Below, piece after piece: positions 47,385 through 57,351 of a stretch of DNA of 64,000 nt. Each line of letters begins with the position of its first letter. The stretch's first letter is position 1. The DNA comes from Oxalobacteraceae bacterium (GTDB lineage Bacteria > Pseudomonadota > Gammaproteobacteria > Burkholderiales > Burkholderiaceae_D). The position numbers and the translations under genes are program-made. The stretch spans positions 1-64,000 of the forward strand of contig JABTBR010000020.1 of assembly GCA_013284265.1 (NCBI GenBank). Direction: 5' to 3'. Under the pieces are notes generated by a model that was not told the origin of the DNA, made no database searches, and worked only from the letters and a program-made list of their open reading frames with translations.

Positions 47385-48011
47385 TTACTTTTTCGCGCCC
47401 TTGGCGGCGGCGCTCTTGCTGCCGATGCGGCTTTCCTTGCCGGCCAGCAGATTGCCGATATTCTGGCTGTGGCGGTACAGCAGCAGCGCGCTCATCACGG
47501 CCACGGCGCCCAGCTGGGCATCGAAGCCGAACAGCAAACCATAATAGAAGGGGGCGAACAGCGCCGCGATCAGCGCCGCCAGCGAGGAGTAGCGGAAGGC
47601 GAAGGCCACCGCCAGCCAGGTCACCAGGGTGGCCAGGCCCAGCCACAGGTTCAGTCCCAGCAGCACGCCCAGCGCGGTCGCCACGCCCTTGCCGCCGACA
47701 AAACGGAAGAAGATCGGCCACAGATGGCCCAAAAAGACCGCCAGCGCGACCAGCGCGATGGTGATATCGCCCACGTCCAGGCGGTCGGCGAAATGGATCG
47801 CCAGCCACACCGCCAGCCAGCCCTTGGCGGCATCGCCGATCAGGGTGGCGATGGCCGCCTTCTTGTTACCGCTGCGCAGCACATTGGTGGCGCCCGGGTT
47901 CTTGGAACCGTAGGTGCGCGGGTCGGCGATGCCGAACAGATGGCTGGTCACGACGGCAAAAGAAATCGAGCCGATCAGGTAAGCGGCCACCACCATCAAT
48001 ACTGAAATCAT
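47385..48011 (-). CDS. plsY: Glycerol-3-phosphate acyltransferase PlsY
   Basis: 208 residues. Integral membrane enzyme that moves the acyl group of acyl-phosphate to glycerol 3-phosphate, the first step of phospholipid synthesis. Motifs: the [32 protein letters not shown] region, [42 protein letters not shown] and a C-terminal basic tail. Five membrane helices are apparent. Confidence 0.97.
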   Translation of the reverse strand: MISVLMVVAAYLIGSISFAVVTSHLFGIADPRTYGSKNPGATNVLRSGNKKAAIATLIGDAAKGWLAVWLAIHFADRLDVGDITIALVALAVFLGHLWPIFFRFVGGKGVATALGVLLGLNLWLGLATLVTWLAVAFAFRYSSLAALIAALFAPFYYGLLFGFDAQLGAVAVMSALLLYRHSQNIGNLLAGKESRIGSKSAAAKGAKK

Positions 48012-48266
48012 AGTTTCCCTCTGAGTTTGGAACCCGGTACTGAACGCCGGGGCCGCTGAATATACACCAAGCCGGGATGCCGGGGTGGAATGTTGGCTCT
48101 AAGCCCACATCGCCCGTGGCCTGGACGCCGCACTATGGCCTGCGCCGCACGCTCGGCCCCCCGGCAGCCTGTCGGTTTATGGAGACAGCCCGCAAACGGC
48201 GACCTCAAGGCCGGCGCGCTGAAAGTGGGCGCTGGCCTCATCCACCGCATCAACAGCTGAGCACGC
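48012..48266. other. plsY-ybaK gap
   Basis: A gap of 255 nt with no supported gene. On the plus strand a weak frame ends GALKVGAGLIHRINS at 48261, vaguely like the barrel end of a TonB-dependent receptor. It is too short and disrupted to call. Confidence 0.3.
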
Positions 48267-48758
48267 TCAACTCTTCTGCGCCACGTCCACCAGCGTCACT
48301 TCCAGCAGCCGCTGCACGTCGGCCGGGGCGATGCCCACCAGATAGCCGCGCCGCCCGCCGTTGATATAAATCGTTTCCAGTTCGAAAATCGTCTTCTCCG
48401 CATACACCGGCATCTTCTTGCGCGTGCCGAAGGGGCTGGTGCCGCCGACCAGGAAGCCGGTATGGCGGTTCGCCACTTCCGGCGCGCACGGTTCGATGCG
48501 CTTGCAGCCAACCTGGCGCGCCAGCTCCTTGGTCGAGACCTTGCAGTCGCCATGCATCAGCACGATCAGCGGCCTAGCCTGTTCATCCTCCATCACCAGG
48601 GTCTTGACCACGCTGTGTTCGTCCACGCCCAGTTCGCGCGCGGACACGCTGGTGCCGCCGTGCGCCTCGTAGTCATAAGGATGTTCTGTGAAGATGACGC
48701 CATGCTTGCGCAGCATCTGCGTCGCTTGTGTCTCGGAAATATGCTCTTTTTTGGCCAT
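48267..48758 (-). CDS. ybaK: Cys-tRNA(Pro)/Cys-tRNA(Cys) deacylase YbaK
   Basis: 163 residues from ATG at 48758 (MAKKEHISETQATQML); upstream in-frame starts overlap the divergent gene. Single-domain YbaK/EbsC editing protein: HPYDYEAHGGTSVSARELG, VVKTLVMEDE, KVSTKELARQVGCKRI with the catalytic Lys, HTGFLVGGTSPFGTRKKMPVY and INGGRRGYLVGI. It removes wrongly attached cysteine from tRNA(Pro). Divergent from the phosphatase-family gene at 48802 with a 43-nt gap. Confidence 0.96.
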   Translation of the reverse strand: MAKKEHISETQATQMLRKHGVIFTEHPYDYEAHGGTSVSARELGVDEHSVVKTLVMEDEQARPLIVLMHGDCKVSTKELARQVGCKRIEPCAPEVANRHTGFLVGGTSPFGTRKKMPVYAEKTIFELETIYINGGRRGYLVGIAPADVQRLLEVTLVDVAQKS

Positions 48759-48801
48759 GCGTGTTACGCTAAAGATTCGGATGAGGAGGAGTTTTCTAAT
48801 T

Positions 48802-49797
48802 ATGCAGCAGGAAATTCGCTTTGCCACCTTCAATGTGTGCAACCTCGCGCCGCCGGGAGCGAAATTGTACGACAACCTGGCCCCCCTGACTCGCGGGGAG
48901 TATGAAGCGAAAGTCGCCTGGACCGCGCAGCAGCTCGACCAGCTCGACGCCGACGTGATCGGCCTGCAGGAGATTTTCTCGCTCGACGCCCTGCGCGACG
49001 TGCTGGCCCACAGCCGGCGCTACGCCAACGCCACCCTGGCCGGCATCGAAGCCGATCCCCATGCGGAACGCCTGACGCCGCAAGTGGCGCTGGTCTCGCG
49101 CCTGCCGCTGGCCCAGCCGGCCATCAGCTACCCGCGCTTTCCCGAAGGCGTGGCGATGCCGGCCGGCAGCCGCGACGCCGACCGCTTCGCGCGAGCGCCC
49201 GTGCATGCGCAGGTGCTGCTGCCGGACCAGCGCATCCTCGACGTGATCGTGGTCCACCTCAAATCCAAGCGCCCCGACTACCGCAATGGCGACAGCGGCG
49301 ACGATCCCATGCTGTACGCGCAAGCCAATCTGCGCTCGCTGATACGGCGCGGCACCGAGGCGGTGGCGCTGCGCGCGCTACTCAGCCAGCTCGACCAGGG
49401 TCTGCGCCGTCCGCGCGTGGTGCTGGGCGACTTCAACGACACCGCCGACGCCGTGACCACCGCCATCGTGCTGGGCGCGGGCAGCTGGTGTTTGTCAGGC
49501 GATGAGCTGAGCGGACGCATGTTCGATTGCAACCAGATCCAGCTGCGCCAGGACCATCTGCGCCATGTGGCCTATACCAATATCCACGAAGGCCATTACA
49601 TGACGATCGACCACGTGCTGGTGTCGGAGGAATTCAATCCGGCCTCGCGCTATGCGATTGGCGAGGTGCTTGACGTCAGCTATCTGAACGACCACCTGCT
49701 GCAGCAGCGTCCGGAAACCTCGGACCACGGCCAGGTGCTGGTACGCCTGCGCCTGTACGGCGCGCGCGACCGCGCCTCGCCGATGCTGCCGGGCTAG
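48802..49797 (+). CDS. Endonuclease/exonuclease/phosphatase family protein
   Basis: 331 residues from ATG at 48802, preceded by AGGAGG 12 nt upstream. Exo III-like fold: RFATFNVCNLAPPG opening, metal-binding Glu in DVIGLQEIFS, VVHLKSKRPDY, VVLGDFNDTADA with the catalytic Asp and Asn, and the C-terminal SDHGQVLVRL with the catalytic His. No signal peptide. The substrate may be nucleic acid or a phosphoester and is not deducible. Converges on the GGDEF-EAL gene with a 4-nt gap. Confidence 0.93.
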   Translation: MQQEIRFATFNVCNLAPPGAKLYDNLAPLTRGEYEAKVAWTAQQLDQLDADVIGLQEIFSLDALRDVLAHSRRYANATLAGIEADPHAERLTPQVALVSRLPLAQPAISYPRFPEGVAMPAGSRDADRFARAPVHAQVLLPDQRILDVIVVHLKSKRPDYRNGDSGDDPMLYAQANLRSLIRRGTEAVALRALLSQLDQGLRRPRVVLGDFNDTADAVTTAIVLGAGSWCLSGDELSGRMFDCNQIQLRQDHLRHVAYTNIHEGHYMTIDHVLVSEEFNPASRYAIGEVLDVSYLNDHLLQQRPETSDHGQVLVRLRLYGARDRASPMLPG

Positions 49798-49801
49798 CAG
49801 G

Positions 49802-52330
49802 CTAGGCCAGGCCGGCCGCGCCGTCGCCATTTGGCAGTGCCGGGACCGGCGATGGCGCGGCCGCGTAATAGCCCTGGTACTGGTCGCAGCCCTGCTCGCG
49901 CAGGAATTCAAGCTGGCCGGCCGTCTCCACGCCCTCGGCCACCACCCGCAGATGCAGGCTGTGCGCCATGCCGATGATGGTGCCGATCACGCTGGCGTGG
50001 CGCGGCTCGGAATCGATGCCGGCGGTAAACGAGCAATCGATCTTGAGCTTGTTGAGCGGATAATCCTTGAGCTGGCTCAGGCGCGTGTAACCGGTGCCGA
50101 AGTCGTCGATGGTCAGGCAGACTCCCAGCGCACGCAGCGCGCGCAAGGTCTCGAGGGCGCCATGGCCCAGCTGCATGATGCTGGTCTCGGTCACTTCCAG
50201 CTCCAGCCATTGCGGCGCCAGTTCCGCCATGTCCAGCGCCGTGCGCACGCTGGCGATCAGATGGCGGTGGCCCAGCTGGGCCAGCGACAGATTGACGGCC
50301 ACCACCAGCGGCGTGCCCTGCTGCTGCCAGCGGCGCGCCTGCTGGCAAGCCTGCTGCAGCACCCAGTTGCCGATCGGGATCATCAGCCCGCACTGCTCGG
50401 CCACGTCCAGGAAGCGGTCGGGCGCCAGCTCGCCCAGTTGCGGATGGCACCAGCGTATCAGCGCCTCGGCCGCCACCGCCTGGCCGCTGGCGATGTCGAT
50501 CTCGTGCTGGAACACCAGCTTGAACTGCTGCTCGGCCAGCGCGCCGCGCAAGGCGTTCTCGAAGGCGACCCGCTCGACGATGCGCTCGTTCATGTCGGCG
50601 TTGAAGAACTGGAAGCAGTTGCGTCCGCTTTCCTTGGCGTGGTACATGGCCAGGTCGGCATTGCGCACCAGGGTGTCGATGTCCTGGCCATCGTCCGGAT
50701 AGATACTGATGCCGATCGAGGTGCTCACATGCAGCTGGTGCTGCTCCAGCAGATAGACCTGGGCGATCGCGCTCAGGATGCTGGTGGCCACATGGGCCGC
50801 CTGGTCGATGCCGCCGATATCGGACAGCAGCAGCACGAACTCGTCGCCGCCCTGGCGGCTGACGGTGTCGGCACCGCGCACGCATTTGACCAGCCGCAGC
50901 GCCACTTCCTTGAGCAGCAGGTCGCCGATATGGTGGCCCAGGGTATCGTTGATATTCTTGAAGCGGTCCAGGTCGAGAAACATCACCGCCAGCATGGTCT
51001 GCTTGCGCCGCGCCGCCGTCAGCGCCAGGCTGAGCCGGTCCAGCAGCAGCACCCGGTTCGGCAGATCGGTCAGGAAATCGTGCTCGGCCAGGTGGCGGGT
51101 GTTTTCCTCCGAGCGCTTGCGTTCGGAGATATCGGACAGGATCGCCATATAGTTGCAGGTTTCGCCGCTGCCGTCGCGGATCGCCGTCAGCGACATCCAG
51201 CCGGGATAGCGCACGCCATCGCGACGCAGCGCGGTTATTTCGCCCTGCCAGTGGCCGTTCGCCAGCAGTTCCTGCCACAGATGCGCAAAGCGCACCGCGT
51301 CCTCGATGCCGGCGCGGTGGCGCGCCAGCGGCTGGCCGACGATCTCGCTGGCCGGATGGCCGGTCACCTCGGCATAAGCCTGGTTGACGGCGATGATGGT
51401 CTGCTCGCGGTCGGTCAGCAAGATGGCATCGCGGCTGTTTTCAAACACCTGGGCCGCCAGGAACAGGCGCTGCTCGGCGTTCTTGCGGGCCGATATGTCG
51501 CGGATGATGGCGTAAAACAGCTTTTCGTGGTCGATCTTGACCGAGGTCAGCAGCACCTCGGTCCAGAACAGCCGCCCCTGGGCACTGACGAAGCGCCAGT
51601 CGAAGCGCCAGTTGTCCTGCGCGTGGGCTTGCTCGAGCGCGGCCGGCATCGCCTCGGCCGACAGGCCGCCGCCATTCTGGCGCAGCGGCGACAGCTCGAT
51701 CAGCGTGCGTCCCAGCATCTGCTGCTGCGCGCCGGCGCAATCGAACAGGGCCAGCGCGGCCGGATTCAGGTCGGCGATGCGCTCGTCGCGGATCAGCAGG
51801 ATGGCGTCGCTGGACTTGTGAAACAGCTGGCGAAAATTCACGCTCACCGATTGCAGCGCGGTTTCTTCCTGCTTGCGGGCGGTCACGTCGATGTCCATGC
51901 AAAACACCTGGTGCAGGGTGCCGCCCCGGTAGACGGGGAACATGCTGGAATAAATCCACAGCAGACGCCCGCTGCGGGTGCGCACCTGCCAGTCGCGCGC
52001 CGGGCTGGGCTTGCCGGTCTGCCACACTTGCTCGACGGCCACCGCATGCTCGTCGGCGCTGTCGGCCGGCTGCAGCAGCGCCGTCAACGGCTGGCCCAGG
52101 GCTTCCTCGGTCGTGATTTCATAGAGCTGGCAGCAACTCTGGTTCCAGAAACGCACCCGGCCGCTGCGGTCGAAGCTGCGCACGGCCACGATGGGCGTCA
52201 GCTCGATCGCTTCGACGATCTGGGCAATGAGCTCCAGCGCCTGGCGGCTGGCACCGCCATTGGAACTTGCCTGCCAAATGGGTGTCGCCCCAGCCTCGTC
52301 GTCGCGCTCTGCCACGCTAGCCTCGCTCAT
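49802..52330 (-). CDS. PAS-GGDEF-EAL cyclic-di-GMP protein
   Basis: 842 residues from ATG at 52330; a start at 52396 is possible but adds only basic residues. Three PAS modules in a row (about 20-140, 145-265, 270-390), for example LIAQIVEAIELTPIVAVRSFDR, QLFHKSSDAILLIRDERI and NSRDAILLTDREQTIIAVNQAYAEVTGH. A GGDEF domain with intact RQGGDEFVLL, then an EAL domain with intact AAEALIRW, ELEVTETSIM and IDDFGTGYTRLSQLKDYPLNKLKID. Both active sites are intact, so it may make or break c-di-GMP. No membrane helix, so a cytoplasmic sensor. Divergent from the efflux genes. Confidence 0.96.
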   Translation of the reverse strand: MSEASVAERDDEAGATPIWQASSNGGASRQALELIAQIVEAIELTPIVAVRSFDRSGRVRFWNQSCCQLYEITTEEALGQPLTALLQPADSADEHAVAVEQVWQTGKPSPARDWQVRTRSGRLLWIYSSMFPVYRGGTLHQVFCMDIDVTARKQEETALQSVSVNFRQLFHKSSDAILLIRDERIADLNPAALALFDCAGAQQQMLGRTLIELSPLRQNGGGLSAEAMPAALEQAHAQDNWRFDWRFVSAQGRLFWTEVLLTSVKIDHEKLFYAIIRDISARKNAEQRLFLAAQVFENSRDAILLTDREQTIIAVNQAYAEVTGHPASEIVGQPLARHRAGIEDAVRFAHLWQELLANGHWQGEITALRRDGVRYPGWMSLTAIRDGSGETCNYMAILSDISERKRSEENTRHLAEHDFLTDLPNRVLLLDRLSLALTAARRKQTMLAVMFLDLDRFKNINDTLGHHIGDLLLKEVALRLVKCVRGADTVSRQGGDEFVLLLSDIGGIDQAAHVATSILSAIAQVYLLEQHQLHVSTSIGISIYPDDGQDIDTLVRNADLAMYHAKESGRNCFQFFNADMNERIVERVAFENALRGALAEQQFKLVFQHEIDIASGQAVAAEALIRWCHPQLGELAPDRFLDVAEQCGLMIPIGNWVLQQACQQARRWQQQGTPLVVAVNLSLAQLGHRHLIASVRTALDMAELAPQWLELEVTETSIMQLGHGALETLRALRALGVCLTIDDFGTGYTRLSQLKDYPLNKLKIDCSFTAGIDSEPRHASVIGTIIGMAHSLHLRVVAEGVETAGQLEFLREQGCDQYQGYYAAAPSPVPALPNGDGAAGLA

Positions 52331-52689
52331 GAATATGCCTTTAGGGCCACCATCCATTCTTGCGCGCCGCGCCGGCGCAGGTTTGCGCGCGCGCAAACCT
52401 CAGTGGGATGCAGCAAAAAAGCCGCAAACGGCTTTCCCTGCGGCAATTGCCGGTACGCCACAGTTCGCTGGCGCCCGCCCCGGAGTCCTCCTATAGTGAA
52501 CAAGAGGGCAAGACGGCGTTCCGGACCTGGCTATCCCGCCGTTCTGCATTTCAGGCCGGTTTTTTGGCGCTTTGTCGCAATCCTCTGGCGCCCAGCCTTG
52601 TGAATTCATACAGTAGCACCATGCATTCCGGTGCGCGCCGAGACCGCGCGTCCTTGCCGACAGCGGCACACCCTGACCAGAAAACCAAT
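52331..52689. promoter_or_regulatory. Divergent region, efflux and GGDEF-EAL genes
   Basis: A 359-nt gap without a supported gene. It contains the perfect palindrome 52379-52400 and a terminator-like hairpin AAGCCG-TTTG-CGGCTT followed by T on the minus strand (52415-52435), upstream of the GGDEF-EAL gene, possibly an attenuator or the end of a short RNA. Confidence 0.45.
52379..52400. promoter_or_regulatory. Perfect 22-bp palindrome, operator candidate
   Basis: AGGTTTGCGCG followed by its exact complement CGCGCAAACCT, with no spacer. It is about 50 nt upstream of the GGDEF-EAL start and 290 nt upstream of the efflux adaptor. Suits a TetR- or MarR-type dimer, but no regulator gene is adjacent. 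Confidence 0.5.
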
Positions 52690-53952
52690 ATGAAACTCGA
52701 AACCCTGCCCCTGTCCCCCCAACCCGCCGGTGCGGCCTCCGGCGCGCGGCGCTGGCGCAAGCCCCTGATCGCCCTGGTCGTGCTGGCCATCGCCGGCGGC
52801 GGCTGGACCGTGATGCAAACGAACAACAAGGCCGCCGCCAAGACCGCCGCCACGGCGGCCGACGCCAAGAAAGCCAAATCCGAGATCTTCGAACTGGCCA
52901 GCGGCGACATCGCCGCCATCGGCGCCCGTTCGCTGGCGCTGAGCCTGCCCCTGAGCGGCTCGCTGGCCCCCCTCAGCCAGGCCACCGTCAAGGCCAAGGC
53001 CTCCGGCCAGGTCGAGCAGACCACGGTGCAGGAAGGCATGGTCGTGTCCGCCGGCCAGGTGCTGGCCCGCCTCGACGCCGGCGACTTGCACGCGCGCATG
53101 GCGCAGCAGCAGGCCGCGCTGGACGAGGCCCAGGCCAAGCTGAAGCTGGCCAGCAAGAATGAAACCAATAACCAGACCCTGCTCAAGCAGAACTATATTT
53201 CCCAGACCGCCTACGACAACACCCACAACAGCGTGGAACTGGCCCGCGCCAGCGTCAAATCGGCCGCCGCCATGGTGGAGATCGCCCGCATCGCGCTGGC
53301 CGACACCGTCATCCGCGCGCCGCTGGCCGGCGTGGTCAGCAAGCGCCATGTGCAGGCCGGCGAAAAACTCTCGCCCGACATGCCGGTCTACACCATCGTC
53401 AACCTGAGCGAAATGGTGCTCGAGGCCCAGGTGCCGGCCTCGGAAATTCCGCGCATCAAGGTCGGCCAGGACGTGCAGTTCAAGGTCGACGGCTTCCAGC
53501 AGCGCGGCTTCGGCGGCAAGGTGGCGCGCATCAATCCGGCCGCCGAAGCCGGTTCGCGCGCCATGCTGGTGTATATCGCCGTGCGCAACGACGACGGCGC
53601 CCTGCGCGCCGGCATGTTTGCCAAGGGCAGCATCGTCACCGAACGTTCGGCCGTGGTGCCGCTGGTGCCGCTGGCCGCGCTGCGCACGGACAAGGGCCAG
53701 CAGGTGGTCTACAAGATCGAGGCGGGCAAGGTGGTGGCCCAGCCGGTGCGCCTGGGTATGCGCAACGAGGACGAGGGCTATGCCGAAGTCACCGAAGGCC
53801 TGAGCCAGGGCAGCAATGTGATCGTCTCCAAACTGGACAACGTCAAGCCCGGCAGCCAGGTCAAGCTGCCGGCCGCCGCACTCGCCACGCCGGCACCCGC
53901 GCCGACGCCGACGCCCGCGCCGCAAGCGGCCATGCTGGCGCAGAAAGGCTAA
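52690..53952 (+). CDS. RND efflux periplasmic adaptor (membrane fusion protein)
   Basis: 420 residues from ATG at 52690. A single N-terminal membrane anchor (PLIALVVLAIAGGGWTVM) is followed by a lipoyl/barrel-sandwich half (LSGSLAPLSQATVKAKASGQVEQ), an alpha-hairpin (AQQQAALDEAQAKLKLASKN), the second lipoyl half (ALADTVIRAPLAGVVSKRHVQAGEKL) and a beta-barrel with membrane-proximal domain. The Pro/Ala-rich tail (TPAPAPTPTPAP) is a linker. It links the pump at 53956 to an outer-membrane channel that is not encoded here. Confidence 0.94.
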   Translation: MKLETLPLSPQPAGAASGARRWRKPLIALVVLAIAGGGWTVMQTNNKAAAKTAATAADAKKAKSEIFELASGDIAAIGARSLALSLPLSGSLAPLSQATVKAKASGQVEQTTVQEGMVVSAGQVLARLDAGDLHARMAQQQAALDEAQAKLKLASKNETNNQTLLKQNYISQTAYDNTHNSVELARASVKSAAAMVEIARIALADTVIRAPLAGVVSKRHVQAGEKLSPDMPVYTIVNLSEMVLEAQVPASEIPRIKVGQDVQFKVDGFQQRGFGGKVARINPAAEAGSRAMLVYIAVRNDDGALRAGMFAKGSIVTERSAVVPLVPLAALRTDKGQQVVYKIEAGKVVAQPVRLGMRNEDEGYAEVTEGLSQGSNVIVSKLDNVKPGSQVKLPAAALATPAPAPTPTPAPQAAMLAQKG

Positions 53953-53955
53953 GCC

Positions 53956-56900
53956 ATGTGGATCACTAAAACCAGTATCCAGAATCCGGTGTTCGCCACG
54001 ATGGTGATGGTGGCGCTGGTCGTGCTCGGCCTGTTCTCGTACAAGGGCCTGGGCGTGGAGAGCATGCCCAGCGTGCAATTCCCCTTCGCCGCGATTGAAA
54101 TCAATTACCCGGGCGCCTCGCCCGAAGCGGTCGAGAACGACATCACCCGTCCGGTCGAGGACATGGTCAACACCGTCAGCGGCATCAAGACCATCCGCAC
54201 CAATTCCTGGGAAGGCCGGGCCGGCATCTACCTCGAATTCGAACTGTCGACCAATATGGACAAGGCCATGCAGGAGCTGCGCGACAAGGTCGCGCTGGTG
54301 CGTCCGCGCTTCCCCAAGGAAGCCAAGGACCCCTTCATCGCCCGCGCCGAAGGCGACAATGAACGCCCGATCGCCCAGCTCAGCCTGACGGCCAGCGCGC
54401 ACAGCCTGCGCGAGCTGTCGACCATGACCGAGCAATACATCAAGAAGCGCTTCCAGAGCGTGGCCGGGGTCGGCCAGATCCGCCTGACCGGCATCACCGC
54501 GCGCCAGATCCTGATCAGCCTGAAGCCGAACGACCTGGCCGCCCACAGCATCGGCGTCGATGAAGTGATCCGCGCGATCCAGGCCACCAACACCAATCTG
54601 CCGGCCGGCAGCATCAGCTACGGCGCCAGCGAGCAACTGGTGCGGGTCGAAGGCAAGATGAAGGAAGCGCGCGAGTTCAACAAGATCATCGTGGCGCGCC
54701 GCGCCGGCGGCGTGGTCTACCTGGAGCAGGTGGCCACCGTGGTCGACGGCGAGCAGGAGGAAACCTCGATCTCGCGCCTGAACGGCGAACGCGCCATCTC
54801 GATCGAGATCACCAAGGTGCAGGACGCCAATGTGGTCGAAGTGGGCACCGGCATCCAGCGCGTGGCCGCCGAGCTGCAGAAAAGCCTGCCCGCCGACATC
54901 AAGCTGCGCATGATGGACGACGAATCGGTGCGGGTGCAGAACCAGCTCAACAACGTCAAGGAAACCATCCTCGAGGGCGGCGTGCTGACCATGGTCATCG
55001 TGTTCCTGTTCCTGCACTCCTGGCGCTCGACCATCATCACCGGCCTGACCCTGCCGATCTCCGTGATGGCCAGCTTCATCGCCCTGAAGATGTTCGGCTT
55101 CACGCTGAACTTCCTGACCCTGATGGCGCTGTCGCTGTGCATCGGCCTGCTGATCGACGACGCCATCGTGGTGCGCGAAAACATCGTGCGCCACCTCGGC
55201 ATGGGCAAGAACCACCTGAAGGCGGCCAACGACGGCACCAATGAAATCGGCCTGGCCGTGATGGCCACCACCTTCGCCATCGTCGCCGTGTTCGTGCCGG
55301 TGGCCTTCATGCAGGGCATCATCGGCCGCTTCTTCCTGCAGTTCGGCATCACCGTCGCCGTGGCCGTGCTGGTGTCGCTGTTCGTGTCCTTCACGCTCGA
55401 CCCGATGCTGTCGTCGGTTTGGCGCGATCCGGTCAAGGACCGCTTCAAATACGTCCCATGGCTGGGCCGCTTCATGGCCTGGCTGGAACATGGCGTGGAC
55501 AAGCTGCACGTGGTCTACGGCAAGGTACTGGCCGTGGCGCTGCGCTGGCGCAAGCTGACCCTGAGCGCCGCGCTGGCCCTGTTCGCGGCCAGCCTGATGC
55601 TGGTGCCGATGATCGGTGGCGAGATGTTCCCCGAGACCGACCAGGGCTGGATCAACCTGGCCTTCAAGACCCCGGTCGGTTCCAGCCTGGAATACACCAA
55701 CGTCAAGGTGAGCCAGGTCGAGGAGGCACTCAAAGCCTTCCCGGAAATTGACAGCCGGGTCGCCATCGTCGGCACCCAGGATGGCCGCAACACCGCGCGC
55801 GTCGACCTGAAGCTGACCGACATCAAGGTCAAGCACCGCCGCTCCCAGAAGGATCTGGAAAAACTGATACGGGAGCGGCTGCAATCGATTCCTGGCATCA
55901 CCATGTCGGTGGGCCAGAAGCCGATCTTCATCGCCATCCTCGGCTCCGACGAAGCCAAGCTCGACGCCGTTGCCCACCGCCTGATGGACAAGATGCGCGC
56001 TATCAAGGGCGTGGCCGATCTGGAATACAGCCAGGAAGGCGCCAACCCGTCGACCACGGTGAAGATCAACAATGAGCTGGCCAGCGACCTGGGCCTGTCG
56101 GTGCAGCAGATCGGCGCCGCCCTGCGTCCCTTCGTGGCGGGCGACACGGTCAGCCACTGGCTCGCTGGCGACGGCCAGAACTATGACGTCAATGTGCAAC
56201 TGCCCAAGTCCGGCCGCCAGAAGATCGCCGACCTGGCCGATCTGTCGCTGGCCTCGAGCAAGGTCGGCGCCGATGGCAAGCCGGTGATGGTGCCGCTGCG
56301 CCAGGTGGTCGAGTTCATCCCCTCGTCCAGCCCGCAGGTACTGAAACGCCAGGCCCTGCAGCGCCGCGTGGCCGTGTATGCCGGCGTCGAAGGCCGCCCC
56401 AACGGCGACGTCGACAGCGATGTGCGCAAGGCCATGGACAGCATCGAGCTGCCGGCCGGCGTGCGCTTCGACGTGGCCGGCAACGCCCAGCAGATGGCCG
56501 AAACCATGAACGGCGCCATGATGGCGCTGGGCATCGCGGTGATCTTCATTTACCTGGTACTGGCGTCCCAGTTCGGCAGCTTCCTGCAGCCTATCGCCAT
56601 CATGGTGTCCCTGCCGCTGTCGCTGATCGGCGTGCTGGTGGCCCTGCTGGTGACGGGCAGCACCCTGAACATCTTCTCGGTGATCGGCTTCATCATGCTG
56701 ATGGGCCTGGTAACCAAGAACGCGATCCTGCTGGTGGACTTCACCAACCACGGCCAGCGTGACGGCCTGGGCCAGCATGAAGCCATCATGCAGGCCGGCC
56801 AGGTGCGGCTGCGCCCTATCCTGATGACGACGCTGGCGATGGTGTTCGGGATGTTGCCGATGGCAATAGGGATGGGGGAAGGCGGCGAAATCCAGGCACC

Positions 56901-57093
56901 GATGGGCCGGGCCGTGATTGGCGGGGTGATTACCTCGACCTTGCTGACCCTGGTGGTGGTGCCGGTGGCCTACACCTATCTGGACAGCCTGGGCAAGCGC
57001 GCGGCGCGCTTCTTCAAGGGCAAGCCCGAGCATGGCGACGATGCCATGGAAAGCAAGCCGGATGTAAAGCAAGACATGGCCGAAGTGGCCTGA
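53956..57093 (+). CDS. RND multidrug-type efflux pump (AcrB/MexB superfamily)
   Basis: 1045 residues, normal RND length. WITKTSIQNPVFATMVMVALVVLGL forms the first helix; the two large periplasmic loops and 12 membrane helices are apparent. The proton-relay Asp pair is in GLLIDDAIVVREN; other conserved points are SVMASFIALKMFGFTLN and GFIMLMGLVTKNAILLVDF. Belongs to the HAE1 hydrophobic efflux family, though the SMPSVQFPF opening is shared by MdtB/C-like pumps. It starts 3 nt after the adaptor. Substrates are unknown. Confidence 0.95.
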   Translation: MWITKTSIQNPVFATMVMVALVVLGLFSYKGLGVESMPSVQFPFAAIEINYPGASPEAVENDITRPVEDMVNTVSGIKTIRTNSWEGRAGIYLEFELSTNMDKAMQELRDKVALVRPRFPKEAKDPFIARAEGDNERPIAQLSLTASAHSLRELSTMTEQYIKKRFQSVAGVGQIRLTGITARQILISLKPNDLAAHSIGVDEVIRAIQATNTNLPAGSISYGASEQLVRVEGKMKEAREFNKIIVARRAGGVVYLEQVATVVDGEQEETSISRLNGERAISIEITKVQDANVVEVGTGIQRVAAELQKSLPADIKLRMMDDESVRVQNQLNNVKETILEGGVLTMVIVFLFLHSWRSTIITGLTLPISVMASFIALKMFGFTLNFLTLMALSLCIGLLIDDAIVVRENIVRHLGMGKNHLKAANDGTNEIGLAVMATTFAIVAVFVPVAFMQGIIGRFFLQFGITVAVAVLVSLFVSFTLDPMLSSVWRDPVKDRFKYVPWLGRFMAWLEHGVDKLHVVYGKVLAVALRWRKLTLSAALALFAASLMLVPMIGGEMFPETDQGWINLAFKTPVGSSLEYTNVKVSQVEEALKAFPEIDSRVAIVGTQDGRNTARVDLKLTDIKVKHRRSQKDLEKLIRERLQSIPGITMSVGQKPIFIAILGSDEAKLDAVAHRLMDKMRAIKGVADLEYSQEGANPSTTVKINNELASDLGLSVQQIGAALRPFVAGDTVSHWLAGDGQNYDVNVQLPKSGRQKIADLADLSLASSKVGADGKPVMVPLRQVVEFIPSSSPQVLKRQALQRRVAVYAGVEGRPNGDVDSDVRKAMDSIELPAGVRFDVAGNAQQMAETMNGAMMALGIAVIFIYLVLASQFGSFLQPIAIMVSLPLSLIGVLVALLVTGSTLNIFSVIGFIMLMGLVTKNAILLVDFTNHGQRDGLGQHEAIMQAGQVRLRPILMTTLAMVFGMLPMAIGMGEGGEIQAPMGRAVIGGVITSTLLTLVVVPVAYTYLDSLGKRAARFFKGKPEHGDDAMESKPDVKQDMAEVA

Positions 57094-57178
57094 GCAGTCG
57101 CTTGACTCGTCCCCGCGCTGGCGGGGACGATGCGGCGGATCCGGATTTGAGTGCGCGGGCTTGCCGCCGGCCACTGCT

Positions 57179-57316
57179 TAAACCCACGGCAAAGTGCTGG
57201 GGGCCGGTTCCGTCGGGACCGGCGGGGCATAGCCCCTCTCCGGACCAAGGGTCAGACCCCGGGGTTACGCCGTGGGTTTTAGCTTGCAGACCCCAGGGTT
57301 ACGCCTTGGGTTTTAA
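57179..57316. repeat. Intergenic ACCCACGGC repeat, copy 5 (long form plus extra end)
   Basis: ACCCACGGCAAAGTGCTGG, inner stem GGCCGGTTCC-GTC-GGGACCGGC, GGGGCATAGCCCCTC, GGGTCAGACCCC, TACGCCGTGGGTTTT, then a second right end (CCCCAGGGTTACGCCTTGGG). Lies between convergent genes. Confidence 0.85.
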
Positions 57317-57351
57317 AGCATTCCCCGGCCCTTCACCGTAGTTTCTAAAAC

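Noticed and set aside
48107-48261. Remnant of a TonB-dependent receptor end
   Set aside because: Only a short GALKVGAGLIH-like stretch resembles the family; too weak to annotate.
52606-57174. 1522-codon open frame antisense to the efflux genes
   Set aside because: Composition is dominated by His, Asp and Gln repeats typical of the complement of high-GC coding DNA; the RND genes on the other strand are certain.
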